DNA of 64,000 nucleotides from Daphnia pulex (lineage: Eukaryota > Arthropoda > Branchiopoda > Diplostraca > Daphniidae). The DNA is taken from assembly GCF_021134715.1 (NCBI RefSeq), contig NC_060019.1:124001-188000 (forward strand), written 5' to 3'. A program made the position numbers and the translations under genes. The notes beneath the pieces were generated by a model. The model was given only the letters and a program-made list of their open reading frames with translations. It had not been told where the DNA came from and did no database searches. This document shows, piece after piece, positions 1-10,419 of this stretch (its first letter is position 1; every line of letters starts with the position of its first letter).

Positions 1-1436
1 GATTTCGTGCCGTGTTTAGGAGACTTGAAGGAGAGCATGGAAGAACTGGATGAGACATTGGATTGAGTCGATTGTAAGCGAGACGATTGTCGACATGTTC
101 TGGATGAACCACCTGGTAAAATTGTATCTCCAGCCTCTTCCAACCATCTCTCCAATACGGTTTTTCTTTTCGGTTTGCTCTTTGTAGCAGAAGCTGGTGC
201 TGCTTTATTCTTTCTAGTGCTTCTCAGGACAGGAGACTCTGTAACTTGAGATCGAGTCTGACAAACAGGTGTTTCCTTGGAATTAGCATTATTCTTGGCT
301 GTAGGTTTAGGTGATCTCAGATTGTGTAGCGGCTCGTTCTCAGTGTTCTGTGATGTGTCCATACTCCTCAGCCGCCTAGTTGATCTGGGTGATTCGAATA
401 TCTCCGTTTCTGAATCTAGAAATTATTTTAAAAAATACACACAAGTTACTTAAATCATTCCTTTACATTTGAATAGTGAATAAACCCAACTAAAGTAGTG
501 GGTATCAACAATAAACACAAAATAAAACCAATGAGAAGCACACAAGGGCCCAAATAGCACAGGAACATTGCTAAATAAAGTTTTAACCAGCCTTCAAAAT
601 TCTACATTTAAGAAAAAATGTTGCAAATAAAAATTTCTAGAGAAATCACTGAAAGAGCTGTAGCCAAAACTATAGCGTCACTTGTAAGAGCCAAATATCA
701 ACACTTTTACCATCAACTTACCTAAAGACAATGTGGATGGGACTTTGTTGGATGAATTTTTGGGTTTCGGCAAATTATCTTCTTTTTCAATATCTGAAAG
801 TTCTTCTTGAATTGGTTGTAGAATTTCTTTAGGCAAGGAAGTCTGGCTAGTCTCTTTAGCTGCTGAGGATTTCTTGGGTTTCAGGACGATATCCTCTTCC
901 TCGTGATCTGATGGTTCTTCTTCTAGTGTTTGCAGGGTTTCTTTGAGTGAGTGAGTCTTGCTGGATTCTGAGGAACGCTGGCATGAATTTGCAGACTCTT
1001 TGGCCAATTTTCTGGAAGGTTGTGGTAATTTTCTTGCATTGCTCAGATTTTCCCCAACATTTACCGTTTCTTCAACTTCATCAACTCCAGAAATGTTGGC
1101 TTTCTTTGAAGAATTTTTCGTCCTGCACTTTGTTTGGTTCTCGGTAGAATTCAATGTGACATCAACCTTTCCTTTACTTCTGGTTTGTCGTCCAACTTGT
1201 GGCTTTGTAATTGCTTGTTCTTTTTCATATTCTGTATCCTTATCTGAAGCATTACCCATATTTTTTAATGGAGTATTTACCAAATTTTTGTTAGTCAAGT
1301 CTTTAAGAGCGATTTTGTTTTTCTGGATATGATTTTTGTTCGAACGTGCTTCAGGAGATTCTGAACCATGCCTGTTGTTCTCGGATTCTTGAACAAAGGT
1401 CCGAATTCTCGGGCTTTTCAGTCTTTGCGAACTCAT
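1..1436 (-). CDS. Charged, probably nuclear protein (5' part; runs off window)
   Basis: Two exons are visible: 1436-722 and 415-1, joined by a GTAAGT donor and a TTTCTAG acceptor. The second exon is still open at the window edge. The protein is rich in Ser, Lys, Glu and Asn, has no membrane segment and contains many SP and basic patches, as in disordered chromatin or cell-cycle proteins. An early stretch (SPRIRTFVQESEN, residues 8-20) faintly recalls the SPRI-F-EKEN region of sororin, a cohesin regulator. I do not regard that as an identification. The second exon contains a basic linker (KSKPKRKTVLERWLEEAG) and ends in a serine run. The start codon lies only 77 bp from the transposon terminus at 1513, so the native promoter has probably been separated from the gene. 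Function is not assigned. Confidence 0.6.
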
Positions 1437-1512
1437 CCTTCAATTTTTTTTCGTTTGATGCTAATTTGAATAATTTTCTAACACCAAACAAAAAACACCA
1501 AACTGTTTTTTT

Positions 1513-1624
1513 CGGTAAAATCTATTGCACTCCGGAGTCCGGAGCGCTCTAGTGTCAAAAGTGGCTATTGCACTCCGGAGTCCGGAGTCCTCTAGCGTCA
1601 AAAGTGGCTATTGCACTCCGGAAA
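1513..1624 (+). repeat. Left terminal inverted repeat of the MULE
   Basis: The sequence starting CTATTGCACTCCGGAGTCCG occurs at 1522, 1565 and, partly, 1608, so the terminus is built of 43-bp units. The reverse complement of 8238-8349 matches it with only a few substitutions. Weaker similarity continues inward to about 1662. Confidence 0.9.
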
Positions 1625-1920
1625 GGAAATATGTAGTACTTTCATTTGGCGACCGATGGCATTCTGTTTCTGTGTTTTGAAATTTGAATGGATTAGATTT
1701 GAATTCTTTGGAAATTCAAATAAAATGTATTTATAACAATCAAATATATTTGAATCTCAATAATAAATAGAAATAGTCAGTGTATAGAAGGAACTTTTAT
1801 TTCGTTATCGTTAACTTAGCTAGAGTACAATGTCCAACATTGAATCAGTACCTTACAATTCAAATTGTAAATATTTATAAACATTTCAATTCAGGGTGAT
1901 ATTTCTTGTTAACCAAACAG

Positions 1921-2330
1921 GTTGTTAAACACGCTATAAACGCACGACATAGTGAGTCACCCTCTGTCGCCCCCTTACTTGCCTGAAGGTCGAGCCGGAG
2001 TTCTCAGAACGGGGCTTCGAGGGGTTCTTTGTGACCTTTAAACGCATTGACCAACAACTCACTATTTCTGCTGATTGATTCACACGTAACGTGTGATTCA
2101 GCTATATTACACAGAGATCATTATATTCAAAGTATAAATTTATGTTGTTAAACACGCTATAAACGCACGACATAGTGAGTCACCCTCTGTCGCCCCCTTA
2201 CTTGCCTGAAGGTCGAGCCGGAGTTCTCAGAACGGGGCTTCAAGGGGTTCTTTGTGACCTTTGAACGCATTGACCAGCAACTCAAGATTTCTGCTGATTG
2301 ATTCACACGTAACGTGTGATTCAGCTGATT
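1921..2330. repeat. Direct duplication of a 185-bp block inside the MULE
   Basis: A block beginning GTTGTTAAACACGCTATAAA occurs at 1921 and again at 2144 (223-bp period) with few differences. Each copy ends in a hairpin-forming TCACACG-TAA-CGTGTGA (2080-2096 in the first copy). A shorter remnant of the unit start occurs near 2333. It lies upstream of the transposase gene, so it may be subterminal regulatory repeat or a small nested element. No coding capacity is seen. Confidence 0.8.
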
Positions 2331-2832
2331 TCACGCTATAAACCATGCAATGCCCGTGTCTCTTATTCCAATAAACTAACAGCTAAACACGTCTTTCATA
2401 TCTTGAAACAAAACAATACAAAACTAAGTTAACATGCAGATGCAGTTTACTTTATTATAGTGAGTGTTATAATATCAAAAGACATTTTAACTGAATTGTG
2501 AGTGCGAAAAAATACTTGGTATTTTCGTGTTTAATTTCAATCGGTGCTTTGTCATCACATGAATGAACTGACAATGAAAAAGTAATTGATTTAAGAGGGG
2601 GAAAGAATTGGCACATGGTGCGGCGTCAATCAAAGATCCTTTAAGAGCGGAATATGGAAGCGCCTTGTCCTTTGATGATGGATTGCTTTGGGTTCCAACG
2701 CCGCGGAGATAATCATAAACAAAGTTAACCACTCCTCTTTTTGGCTACCAGTATTTTGTAACATCTATCTCCCTTATATAATAATGTTGGAAAAAGAATA
2801 TTCCTCAATAGAGTTCAGTGCCTCATCTCAGA

Positions 2833-5800
2833 ATGTCGTTGCTAAAATCACTTGCCTTAAATCAGACTTTTGATAGTAATTCAGAGATTGTAGAGTTTAT
2901 TAAGCAGTTAGAGACAGAAAATGTATATTTGCGTCGTGGTCATTGTGAGTCAATTAGTAGTTACAACAATGACCGAAGAAATCAAATCGTACTTGACGAA
3001 AAGTTTGAGTTTAAAAGAATTCAATACATGTGCCCTCATTTTGGTACTCACAAATCACGATCAAAGGGTTCACGACTGAACCAAAATGTGATGCCAAACA
3101 ATTGTCCAGTGCAGATTAGATTTGTTTTTAATCCAGTTAGTGAAAAGTTTGAGATCAAGGTCTTGGAGTTGGAGCATAAAGACCACCCTGTTTCTGCGGA
3201 ACATGTCAAGACCTATGCAAGAAAAAGGTAAGATTTACTTTTACATTGGTTTCCAAATTTCATTAATGTGCTAGAACTATTTACTTTACATTCCGTGTGA
3301 TGTAATAAGGTTTTGTTGTATGTTCGATTAAATGATTGGATTTCATGTTATATATTTCCTGGAATGACCTTGTCGACCTTGTTGCACGTTATTACAGGCA
3401 TATGAATGACGAGGCCCTTAGTTTCGCCAACGGTGCGCTTTCTGCCGGCGCTCAACCGACTAAAATTCGCAAGATTCTGCAAGATAAATTCGGTTCCAAT
3501 CTCATTAGCAAGGACCTGATTAATATGAAGCAGAAATTAATAGGTTAGCGAACACACTTAATTTTTGTAAAACCATTTTACTTGAACAAATCAAGGACAA
3601 CTTTTTTCTGTCATTAGGGAATTTGGAAGACGATTGGAGCAATTCAGTTAGCTTTCTTGATAGTCTACAACAAGATCCAAACAACGTCGTCAAAGTGCTG
3701 CACGACCCGGAAGGAGAAGTCACCGCTATTTTCGTGCAGCTAGAAAAGCAACGCAAACTGTACAAAATGTACGGCAAAGTCGTCGAGGTAGACGGGACTT
3801 ACAATATTGATCAAGCTGGATTTGCGCTGTATCATTTGCTGATAGAAGACAATAATGGCGATGGTCAACCCGTAGCTATGTTCTTCATTAGAGAAGAGAC
3901 AACGGAAGCGATTTCTGAATGCCTGCGAATATTTGCAGAGGTAATGACTGTCTAAATTAGATTTTAAGTGTTTCTTATAATCAAACTTGACTGTACCTAC
4001 AGAATAACGACGTCTCCATGACAAAAGTGACCATATCCGACAAAGACTGCGCTGAGATAGCCGCGTTGGAGAACTGCTTTCCTCATGGGGTTCACATCCT
4101 TTGTCAGTTTCACGCATTGAAGGCCGTAGACGTCTACATAAAGAAACCAAAGGACGGCGAACGCGTAGACAAAGAAAAAATCCACGAAATTATTAAACAC
4201 TTTCGTGCGGCTATGTATGCTGAAACGCAGGCTGATTTTGAAACAGCAAAAGCGTACCTGTTGAAACAAGGTGAATCGATAGTTAAAGATAATCTATAGA
4301 ATGTATTAAAAATGTGTACATACTTCATAGGTTCCGGACCAGGAAGTATTGCAGCATACTTCGAAAATAACTGGTTCAACATAGCCGACAAATGGAGTAA
4401 CCTTGGACGTCGAAATCTTCCAACGTTTGGTAACAATACCACCAATCGTCTTGAACGGTAAAACACGCTATTAAATTTTCATTTACATCACCGATAACTA
4501 AATACCTGAATTACATTTTAAGATTTCACCACACTATCAAGGATGTCCTCCAGAAAACCAAGCGATTGTCAGAAGTTCTCCGCAATTTAATAGACATCGT
4601 TTTGATACGCCTTTCTGACCGAAAAATGAAACAGTGCATACGAGAGGTAAAATTCTCCAAGAAGGAAAAGCATCCGTTGATCAAAAAGTTTGCGGACACC
4701 ATCTCCCCTTTTGCTTGGGGCCATCTCGAAGCAGAACTGAAAATAATGAAAGAGAATTACAACTTCGTACTTAATGAGGTTAATAAATTGTTTGTTATTT
4801 TTTTAAATGGATCTAATTTATAAATTCTGCTTAGGAATCATCAACGTACCACATAGTTTCACGCTACACTACGTACAAATTGAAACAAGATCTCACTGGC
4901 TGCACGTGCAAGTTTTTCTTGGATTTTCAACTGCCTTGCCGCCACATTATCAACTTCCACATCAAAGAAAACACCGAAGTTCCAGTGGGATCATTTTCTA
5001 ATCACTGGTTAAATGAATGTCTGGAGGTAAAGCAAAGTTAAAATGATTATCGATAACTAAATTTATTTTTTAAACATTTATTTGTTACAAGAATGATGCG
5101 GTCGTTTCCGCAAGCGTTTCATCGCCATCTGGAGTTCAGCGTCCGAAAAAGACCCGGCTGCGTGCAACGGGGAAAAGCCAATATATCATGGCCACTAACG
5201 TTTTCCGTAGGATGGCCGACACGATGAGTGGACTAGCAGCCTCCGACTTCGAAGTCCAATTGCACTTCTTCCTTAACATTCACAAATTAATGAAAGAGGG
5301 GAAACTCCTTCGAGTAATGGAAGACGAGAAGCAGGAGACCGAGAATCCTTCGAACAACTCACTGGTTGATTCTCCGACTGTTGCGGAACGTATTGAAACA
5401 TCTACAGCAAGGACCAAGGCAAATATTTAAAACAATCGAACAAACATATGGTATTCTAACAAAAAATACCTTTATAGGTTTTTGCTCAACCTTGGGCATC
5501 GCTCCGTCTTCCCGTTGCCCCTGTTAAAAGAGGCAGGCCAAAACAGGACAAAGGATATTTTACTGCTTACAAAAAGAAGTCGAAGACAACGCGTGACGAT
5601 GTTTCAGTGGTGGATCCAGATCCAGATGAGAAGAACGTGAAGCCTAGGAAACGATTGAGAACAGAAAACGTAAGCAAATGTCTTATACATCCTAACAATA
5701 CGTATAATAACTGTACTGTGTTTCTCACTTTTGTTTAGATGGGTGGAATTATGAGCAGAGAGATGGAGGAAGTGCTAATTTTGGCTGAGGAAGAAGAACA

Positions 5801-7050
5801 CATGAAGGATTATTATAATCAAGATTCGTCATCACAGCTTCAGGAATTACCTAGTACATTAGAGGTAAACAAGTATTATTAATCCATTGAAAATTATCCA
5901 AGTTAATACTAATTGATCTTCAATAGATAACTATCGACGCTCCCATCATACCTACACCCAGCGTAGTTTCACCTGTAAACAAAACAGACGTTCGCATCAC
6001 CACAGCCGCTGATGTTCCACCAGTCGATGAAGTGGACGTGTCCATCATTGATCACAACTACACATTGATCACAACTACACCCAGCGAAGTTTCACCTGTA
6101 AACAAAACGGACATCAGCATCACCACAACCACTGATGTTCCACCTGTCGATGTCACACTGATCACAACTGCATTACCCGATAATTCTGTAGAGGTAACAA
6201 AATGATATTTGGAAGAATTTCAGAAAAATGATTCGAATTTCCTTACTTCCTTTAATAGCTTGTGTCTTCGACTGATGGTTGCCTCCGAAAAAACCGAAAT
6301 AGACGGGACAGGAGTAAACAACCCTATCTTTTCTTGGACAAGCCGCAAGTATTAACAAAGACGAACAAACTCATGTCAGGCGACATCAACAAGGCGCAGG
6401 CAATCCTGAAAAAGCAACATCCAGAAATAGGTGGTCTGTTCTGCTGTACAATTGGAGGCAGCCTTGAATTCCCCCGAGCGCAGGGCGATCAATGGTTGCA
6501 GATCGTTCATGACGGATCGGATCACTGGGTATTAGTTGCCAAAGGGTTTATTCAACGTGAACATGTACTGGTGTATGACAGCAGTCCCGGCAATCCATGG
6601 AGAAACGAGCATGTCCTAAGTTGTATGTCCAGTCTCCTCCAATCACCTGAAAAGGAAATGACATACATCATCAAAGATTGTCAACGGCAGAGCAATGGGT
6701 ATGATTGCGGGGTATTCGCGATTGCTTTTGCTACGAGCTTGGCATTCGGAGAAGACCCTGCAAAAAGAATGTATGACCCAAAAAAGTTACGCCCTCACCT
6801 TATTCAGTGTATGGATTCCGGCGAACTAACTCCATTCCCATCAGTTGAAAGTCGTGCAACAAGGACTCACGAGACTGTCGAAGCAGAATTATTGTATTGT
6901 ACCTGTCGCAGGACAGGCTGGGAGAAAAATGGATTTGAGTTTATCGGATGTGACACGAATGGTTGCGACGGTTGGTTTCACAAAATGTGCATCAATAATT
7001 GTCCTAAAGATATGAATGATAAATGGTTTTGTATTAACTGTCAATTGTAA
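2833..7050 (+). CDS. MULE transposase fused to SWIM, Ulp1-like protease and PHD domains
   Basis: Twelve exons (2833-3227, 3398-3543, 3618-3940, 4003-4270, 4331-4457, 4523-4778, 4835-5026, 5092-5418, 5478-5669, 5739-5864, 5927-6193, 6259-7050) sum to 1136 codons with no stop. Order: an N-terminal FAR1/FLYWCH-like zinc DNA-binding region (C-x-H, then C, then H near residues 75-125); the MULE catalytic core with VDGTYNI (first Asp), CQFH and NTTNRLE (probable catalytic Glu); a SWIM finger (CTC...CRH); an AT-hook-like KRGRPK and an acidic/Thr-rich linker; then in the last exon a C48 cysteine-protease domain (DHW His, VYDS Asp, NGYDCG Cys) and a C-terminal C4HC3 PHD finger. The exon 8/9 intron appears to use a GC donor (AAG|GCAAAT). 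Its role is to cut and move the element. The protease probably acts on SUMO-like modifiers, by family analogy. Confidence 0.85.
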
Positions 7051-7364
7051 CTGTCTCAAATAAACTTACTGTACAAAGAAATGTTGCTTATCACCATTCG
7101 TCCGTTTTCCCGCGCATACACCGACCAAGACACTGAGCAGCGTGCAAATAACAGCGGTGTCCTCACGAGTTTTCTATCGAGAAGACATGGCGACCTGGTC
7201 GTTTCCTTTTGATACGATCTACAGTCGATATAAGAGTTATTTTGACTTGGAGGTTGTAGGAAATTAGGCGTAAATCAACTACCATTGGCAGAATACATGG
7301 CCTAGCCAAAGTCATAGTAAATGACATCATTATGACTGGATGAAAGTCGAGGATTTTGGGATCA

Positions 7365-8090
7365 ATAATGTTGGAGAATCACCATGTACAGCAGAAATTT
7401 ATTTCCTATCATTCCCTCTTCATTAACACACCTATAAATGAGAAATAAGCATTGTTAATCAAACTAATTTCAAACACAATGTTCTATGAACCTGGTTACA
7501 ATCAGAATGCCATCGTAGAGTGTATGGCCTGCTGGAAATCACCAAGTACAGCAGAGATTTAATTGCAATCATTCCCTCTTCATTATCACACACCTATAAA
7601 TGAGAAATAAGCATTGTTAATCAAACTAATTTCAAACACAATGTTCTATGAACCTGGTTACAATCAGAATGCCATCGTAGAGTGTATGGCCTGCTGGAAA
7701 TCACCAAGTACAGCAGAGATTTAATTGCAATCATTCCCTCTTCATTAACACACACCTATAAATGAGAAATAAGCATTGTTAATCAAACTAATTTCAAACA
7801 CAATGTTCTATGAACCTGGTTACAATCAGAATGCCATCGTAGAGTGTATGGCCTGCTGGAAATCACCAAGTACAGCAGAGATTTAATTGCAATCATTCCC
7901 TCTTCATTATCACACACCTATAAATGAGAAATAAACATTGTTAATCAACTAATTTCAAACACAATGTTCTATGAAACTGGTTACAATCAGAATGTCATTG
8001 TAGAATGTATGGCCTGTTGGAAATCACCAAGTACAGCAGAGATTTATTTCCTATCATTCCCTCTTCCTTTATGCACACCATAAATATTAA
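7365..8090. repeat. Tandem repeat, about 4.3 units of 161-163 bp, in the MULE 3' part
   Basis: GTATGGCCTG recurs at 7522, 7683, 7846 and (as GTATGGCCTGTTGG) 8007, and each unit contains ACCAAGTACAGCAGAGATTT. The middle units are almost identical, while the first and last are diverged, as expected for expansion by unequal exchange. It sits between the transposase stop and the right terminus. No coding potential is seen. Confidence 0.9.
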
Positions 8091-8237
8091 ATGTTAATCA
8101 AACCAATTGACTAACGAGAAATTGCGAATCCAATTGAACGAGGCAATTGCGAAGAAAGAGGCAAAAAGTTTTAACGAGGTGATGAGAGTCAAAACACAGA
8201 ATCAGTCGTTATTTGATTTGCCATTCGTCGCCATAAA

Positions 8238-8349
8238 TTTCCGGAGTGCAATAGCCACTTTTGACGCTAGAGGACTCCGGACTCCGGAGTGTAATAGCCA
8301 CTTTTGACACTAGAGCGCTCCGGACCCCGGAGTGCAATAGGCGTGACCG
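8238..8349 (-). repeat. Right terminal inverted repeat of the MULE
   Basis: Inverted copy of 1513-1624 with the same 43-bp internal units, including the alternating GCGCTCTAGTGTC and GTCCTCTAGCGTC variants in the same order. That order shows the two ends are homologous across the whole composite repeat. Confidence 0.9.
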
Positions 8350-8680
8350 TTTTTTTCTCTTTTTCGTTCACAATAATGGCGCGCAACGGTTACTCCTGGT
8401 GGCAGTTTTGTGCAATAATGCTTGAAAAATAAAACACTTTTTTGTATATTTTAATAAGGTTATTGAAGTAAATTCATTACAGAAAATTTGGAAAAATTTA
8501 ATTCAATTGAAATTGCTTTATTTTATGACTAATTCTTCGATAAAATTGTATTTTAAAATTTTGATTGCAATTGTTGATTTGGCACTGTTGCTTTTTTCTG
8601 AAGTTTGAAAATTCTCTAGAATCGTCTTGTTTGAAGTCTGAGTGTCTTGTAGTTTGATTAGTTTGATTACTCGATTAAAT

Positions 8681-9421
8681 ATGAATAATTCACAAGAAAT
8701 GTCGAATGAGATATTAAAAATTGTAGAAGAAGCTTCTCAGAAAATTTTGAATTCTCATAAAACTACAGATGGGGATGATTCCATGTCGAGAACAGCTCAG
8801 CAGTTTATGGAAGTATGAAACACCTCTGCTTATTATCATGATTCATTCTAATTTGTTTGTTTCGACTTTAGTTGTTTTCAAAGAACTTGACAACAGCCAT
8901 TGAAATTGCTTTCGAAGGAGATGATGAAGCAGCAGCAGGCACAGAGATGAATTTAAAAGAAGGTAAAAACAACTTATTTTGCTATTGAGTATAACATCAA
9001 CATCTTCCAAGACCAAATTAAATTTTGCAGATGAAGAGGAATACAATGAAGCTATTGAGGATGTCATCTATAAACGAAAACAAGGAACCAAGATGTGCAA
9101 AGACGTCCTAGAGAAGACACTGGCCATTGAAAAGAAGGCAGCGGTATGTCTGATCTAATCTTTTATCTGATTCATTGGACTTGATGGTTACGTTGTTTGT
9201 ATCAGTTGGCTGTGGAGGTCAACCCAGGAGTAGTCAATGTGCAAGAGTTTGAGAGACAGCCAGTACCATACAAAAAAGAGGAACTCAAAGTTTCAACCAA
9301 GAAAACTTTGAGCAACATAAAGTCCTCTGCATTTAAAGTGCTTGATTTAAACCACCGGGTGGAAGAACTCGTAGAAGCCGCCAACATTATCTCAAAAGAA
9401 GTTGATGCTGTTGAATTTTGA
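8681..9421 (+). CDS. NSL1-like kinetochore (MIS12 complex) protein, probable
   Basis: Four exons (8681-8812, 8872-8962, 9031-9143, 9206-9421) give 183 aa with consistent phases. The protein is helical with no membrane segment. It has a KRKQ followed by a K-x3-LE-x3-T-x2-K helix (around residues 87-110) and a C-terminal helical domain. Both resemble NSL1, the MIS12-complex subunit that links the inner kinetochore to KNL1. Vertebrate NSL1 is longer (about 280 aa). Similarity is modest and judged by eye, so a different small coiled-coil protein is possible. Its 5' flank (8350-8680) begins right after the MULE terminus. The original upstream neighbour was probably the divergent gene starting at 1436. 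Confidence 0.5.
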
Positions 9422-10419
9422 TCCACTTATTCAAATTTGTGAATGTCCCAAAGATGTATGGATACCAGGTATTGTAATTAAAATAAAATGAGTTATATGT
9501 TGGATTATTTTACATGTGTATTATTGGGGTAGTGTAGTTGTATCAAGTAATTTAAGTAATAAAGTGCGTTTCTAATACGCCACTGATATTATAGTAACAT
9601 CAAATTGAGGGCAATTGAATCAATTCTAAAAATCTTTGGCCAACATGTTTGTATTTTTCGAAATGTCGATGAAAACAAATACTGAACATATACACACACA
9701 TTAATTTTTTGTCTAAACTTTTGGTTTTTGTACTGTCGAGTCCTTTGTGGTGACCAATATAATCGAGGAGCAAAATGATTTAAAAATTTAAAAAAAAAGC
9801 CAAAATAAACAAACAAAATCGTGCGCGTGATGACGTCAATGCCCTGATAAGATATTAAACAAACAAAAAGAGAAATTGGACTCGGACATCAAAACCATAT
9901 TCCTCAAACGGAGAAAAATGCATAGTAGATTTTGGTTGTTTTTTAAATGTGTGTGAATCTTTCAAAGACGGAAAAATGACCAACAGCAATTTGAAAAAGG
10001 AAAAGAAATGGATATAATAATAATAGAATGTTTGAAAAAAGTGCGTCCCGTGAAAAAACAACAGATTTTTATCCGTCAACAACAACAAGGGGGAAGAGCG
10101 ACGCACTGGCTGCTACAATGGATGATGTATAACAAGAAGAGGAAGGGATTCATAATTTTTTGGTCAACAACTCGGGGGGGTTAGGTTGAATGGCGGAAAT
10201 GGATATCGGGAAAAAAAAGAAAAGGTATCGAAAAATAAACCACCGGGTTATTTTGTTTTGGTACTGTTGTTGTTGTTGTTGTCTGTCCTCCAAAATATAA
10301 TTTGTTTAAGTATATGTATAGAATATAAATCTGTGTGTCAACAGATGGACCATGTACGTGTGTGATAATAAAAGAAGAATGGGGAACCGGTATTGTTTTG
10401 CAATGAGAGAGGGTGGAGC
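9422..10419. other. Intergenic: 3' ends of convergent genes
   Basis: No supported gene. It holds the 3' untranslated regions of the plus-strand gene ending at 9421 and the minus-strand PPP1R37 ending at 10420, several AATAAA-like signals and a short TTG repeat at about 10266-10284. Small open frames here lack splice or codon support. Confidence 0.6.

Larger units (their letters stand above)
1513..8349 (+). mobile_element. MULE (Mutator-like) DNA transposon with composite terminal inverted repeats
   Basis: Near-identical inverted ends (1513-1624 and 8238-8349) bracket one plus-strand gene encoding a MULE transposase, an Ulp1-type protease and a PHD finger. The termini can be drawn as CGGT...ACCG, with seven T on each side (1506-1512 and 8350-8356). 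That is compatible with a target duplication inside a T run, but a clean 9-bp duplication cannot be proved. Internally it carries a duplicated 185-bp block (1921-2330) and about four copies of a 162-bp repeat (7365-8090). MULEs carrying PHD fingers and tandem-repeat termini have been described in animals (Rehavkus-type). Assignment to that group is inference. The intact coding frame and similar ends suggest a fairly young copy. Confidence 0.85.

Noticed and set aside
1513-1520. A clean 9-bp target-site duplication around the MULE
   Set aside because: Only a T7 run is shared by both flanks. A 9-bp identity cannot be shown.
9589-10106. Minus-strand frames of 75 and 83 codons (9589-9816 and 9855-10106)
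   Set aside because: Phe/Tyr-rich, AT-driven composition in a 3' UTR region, no homology or start context.
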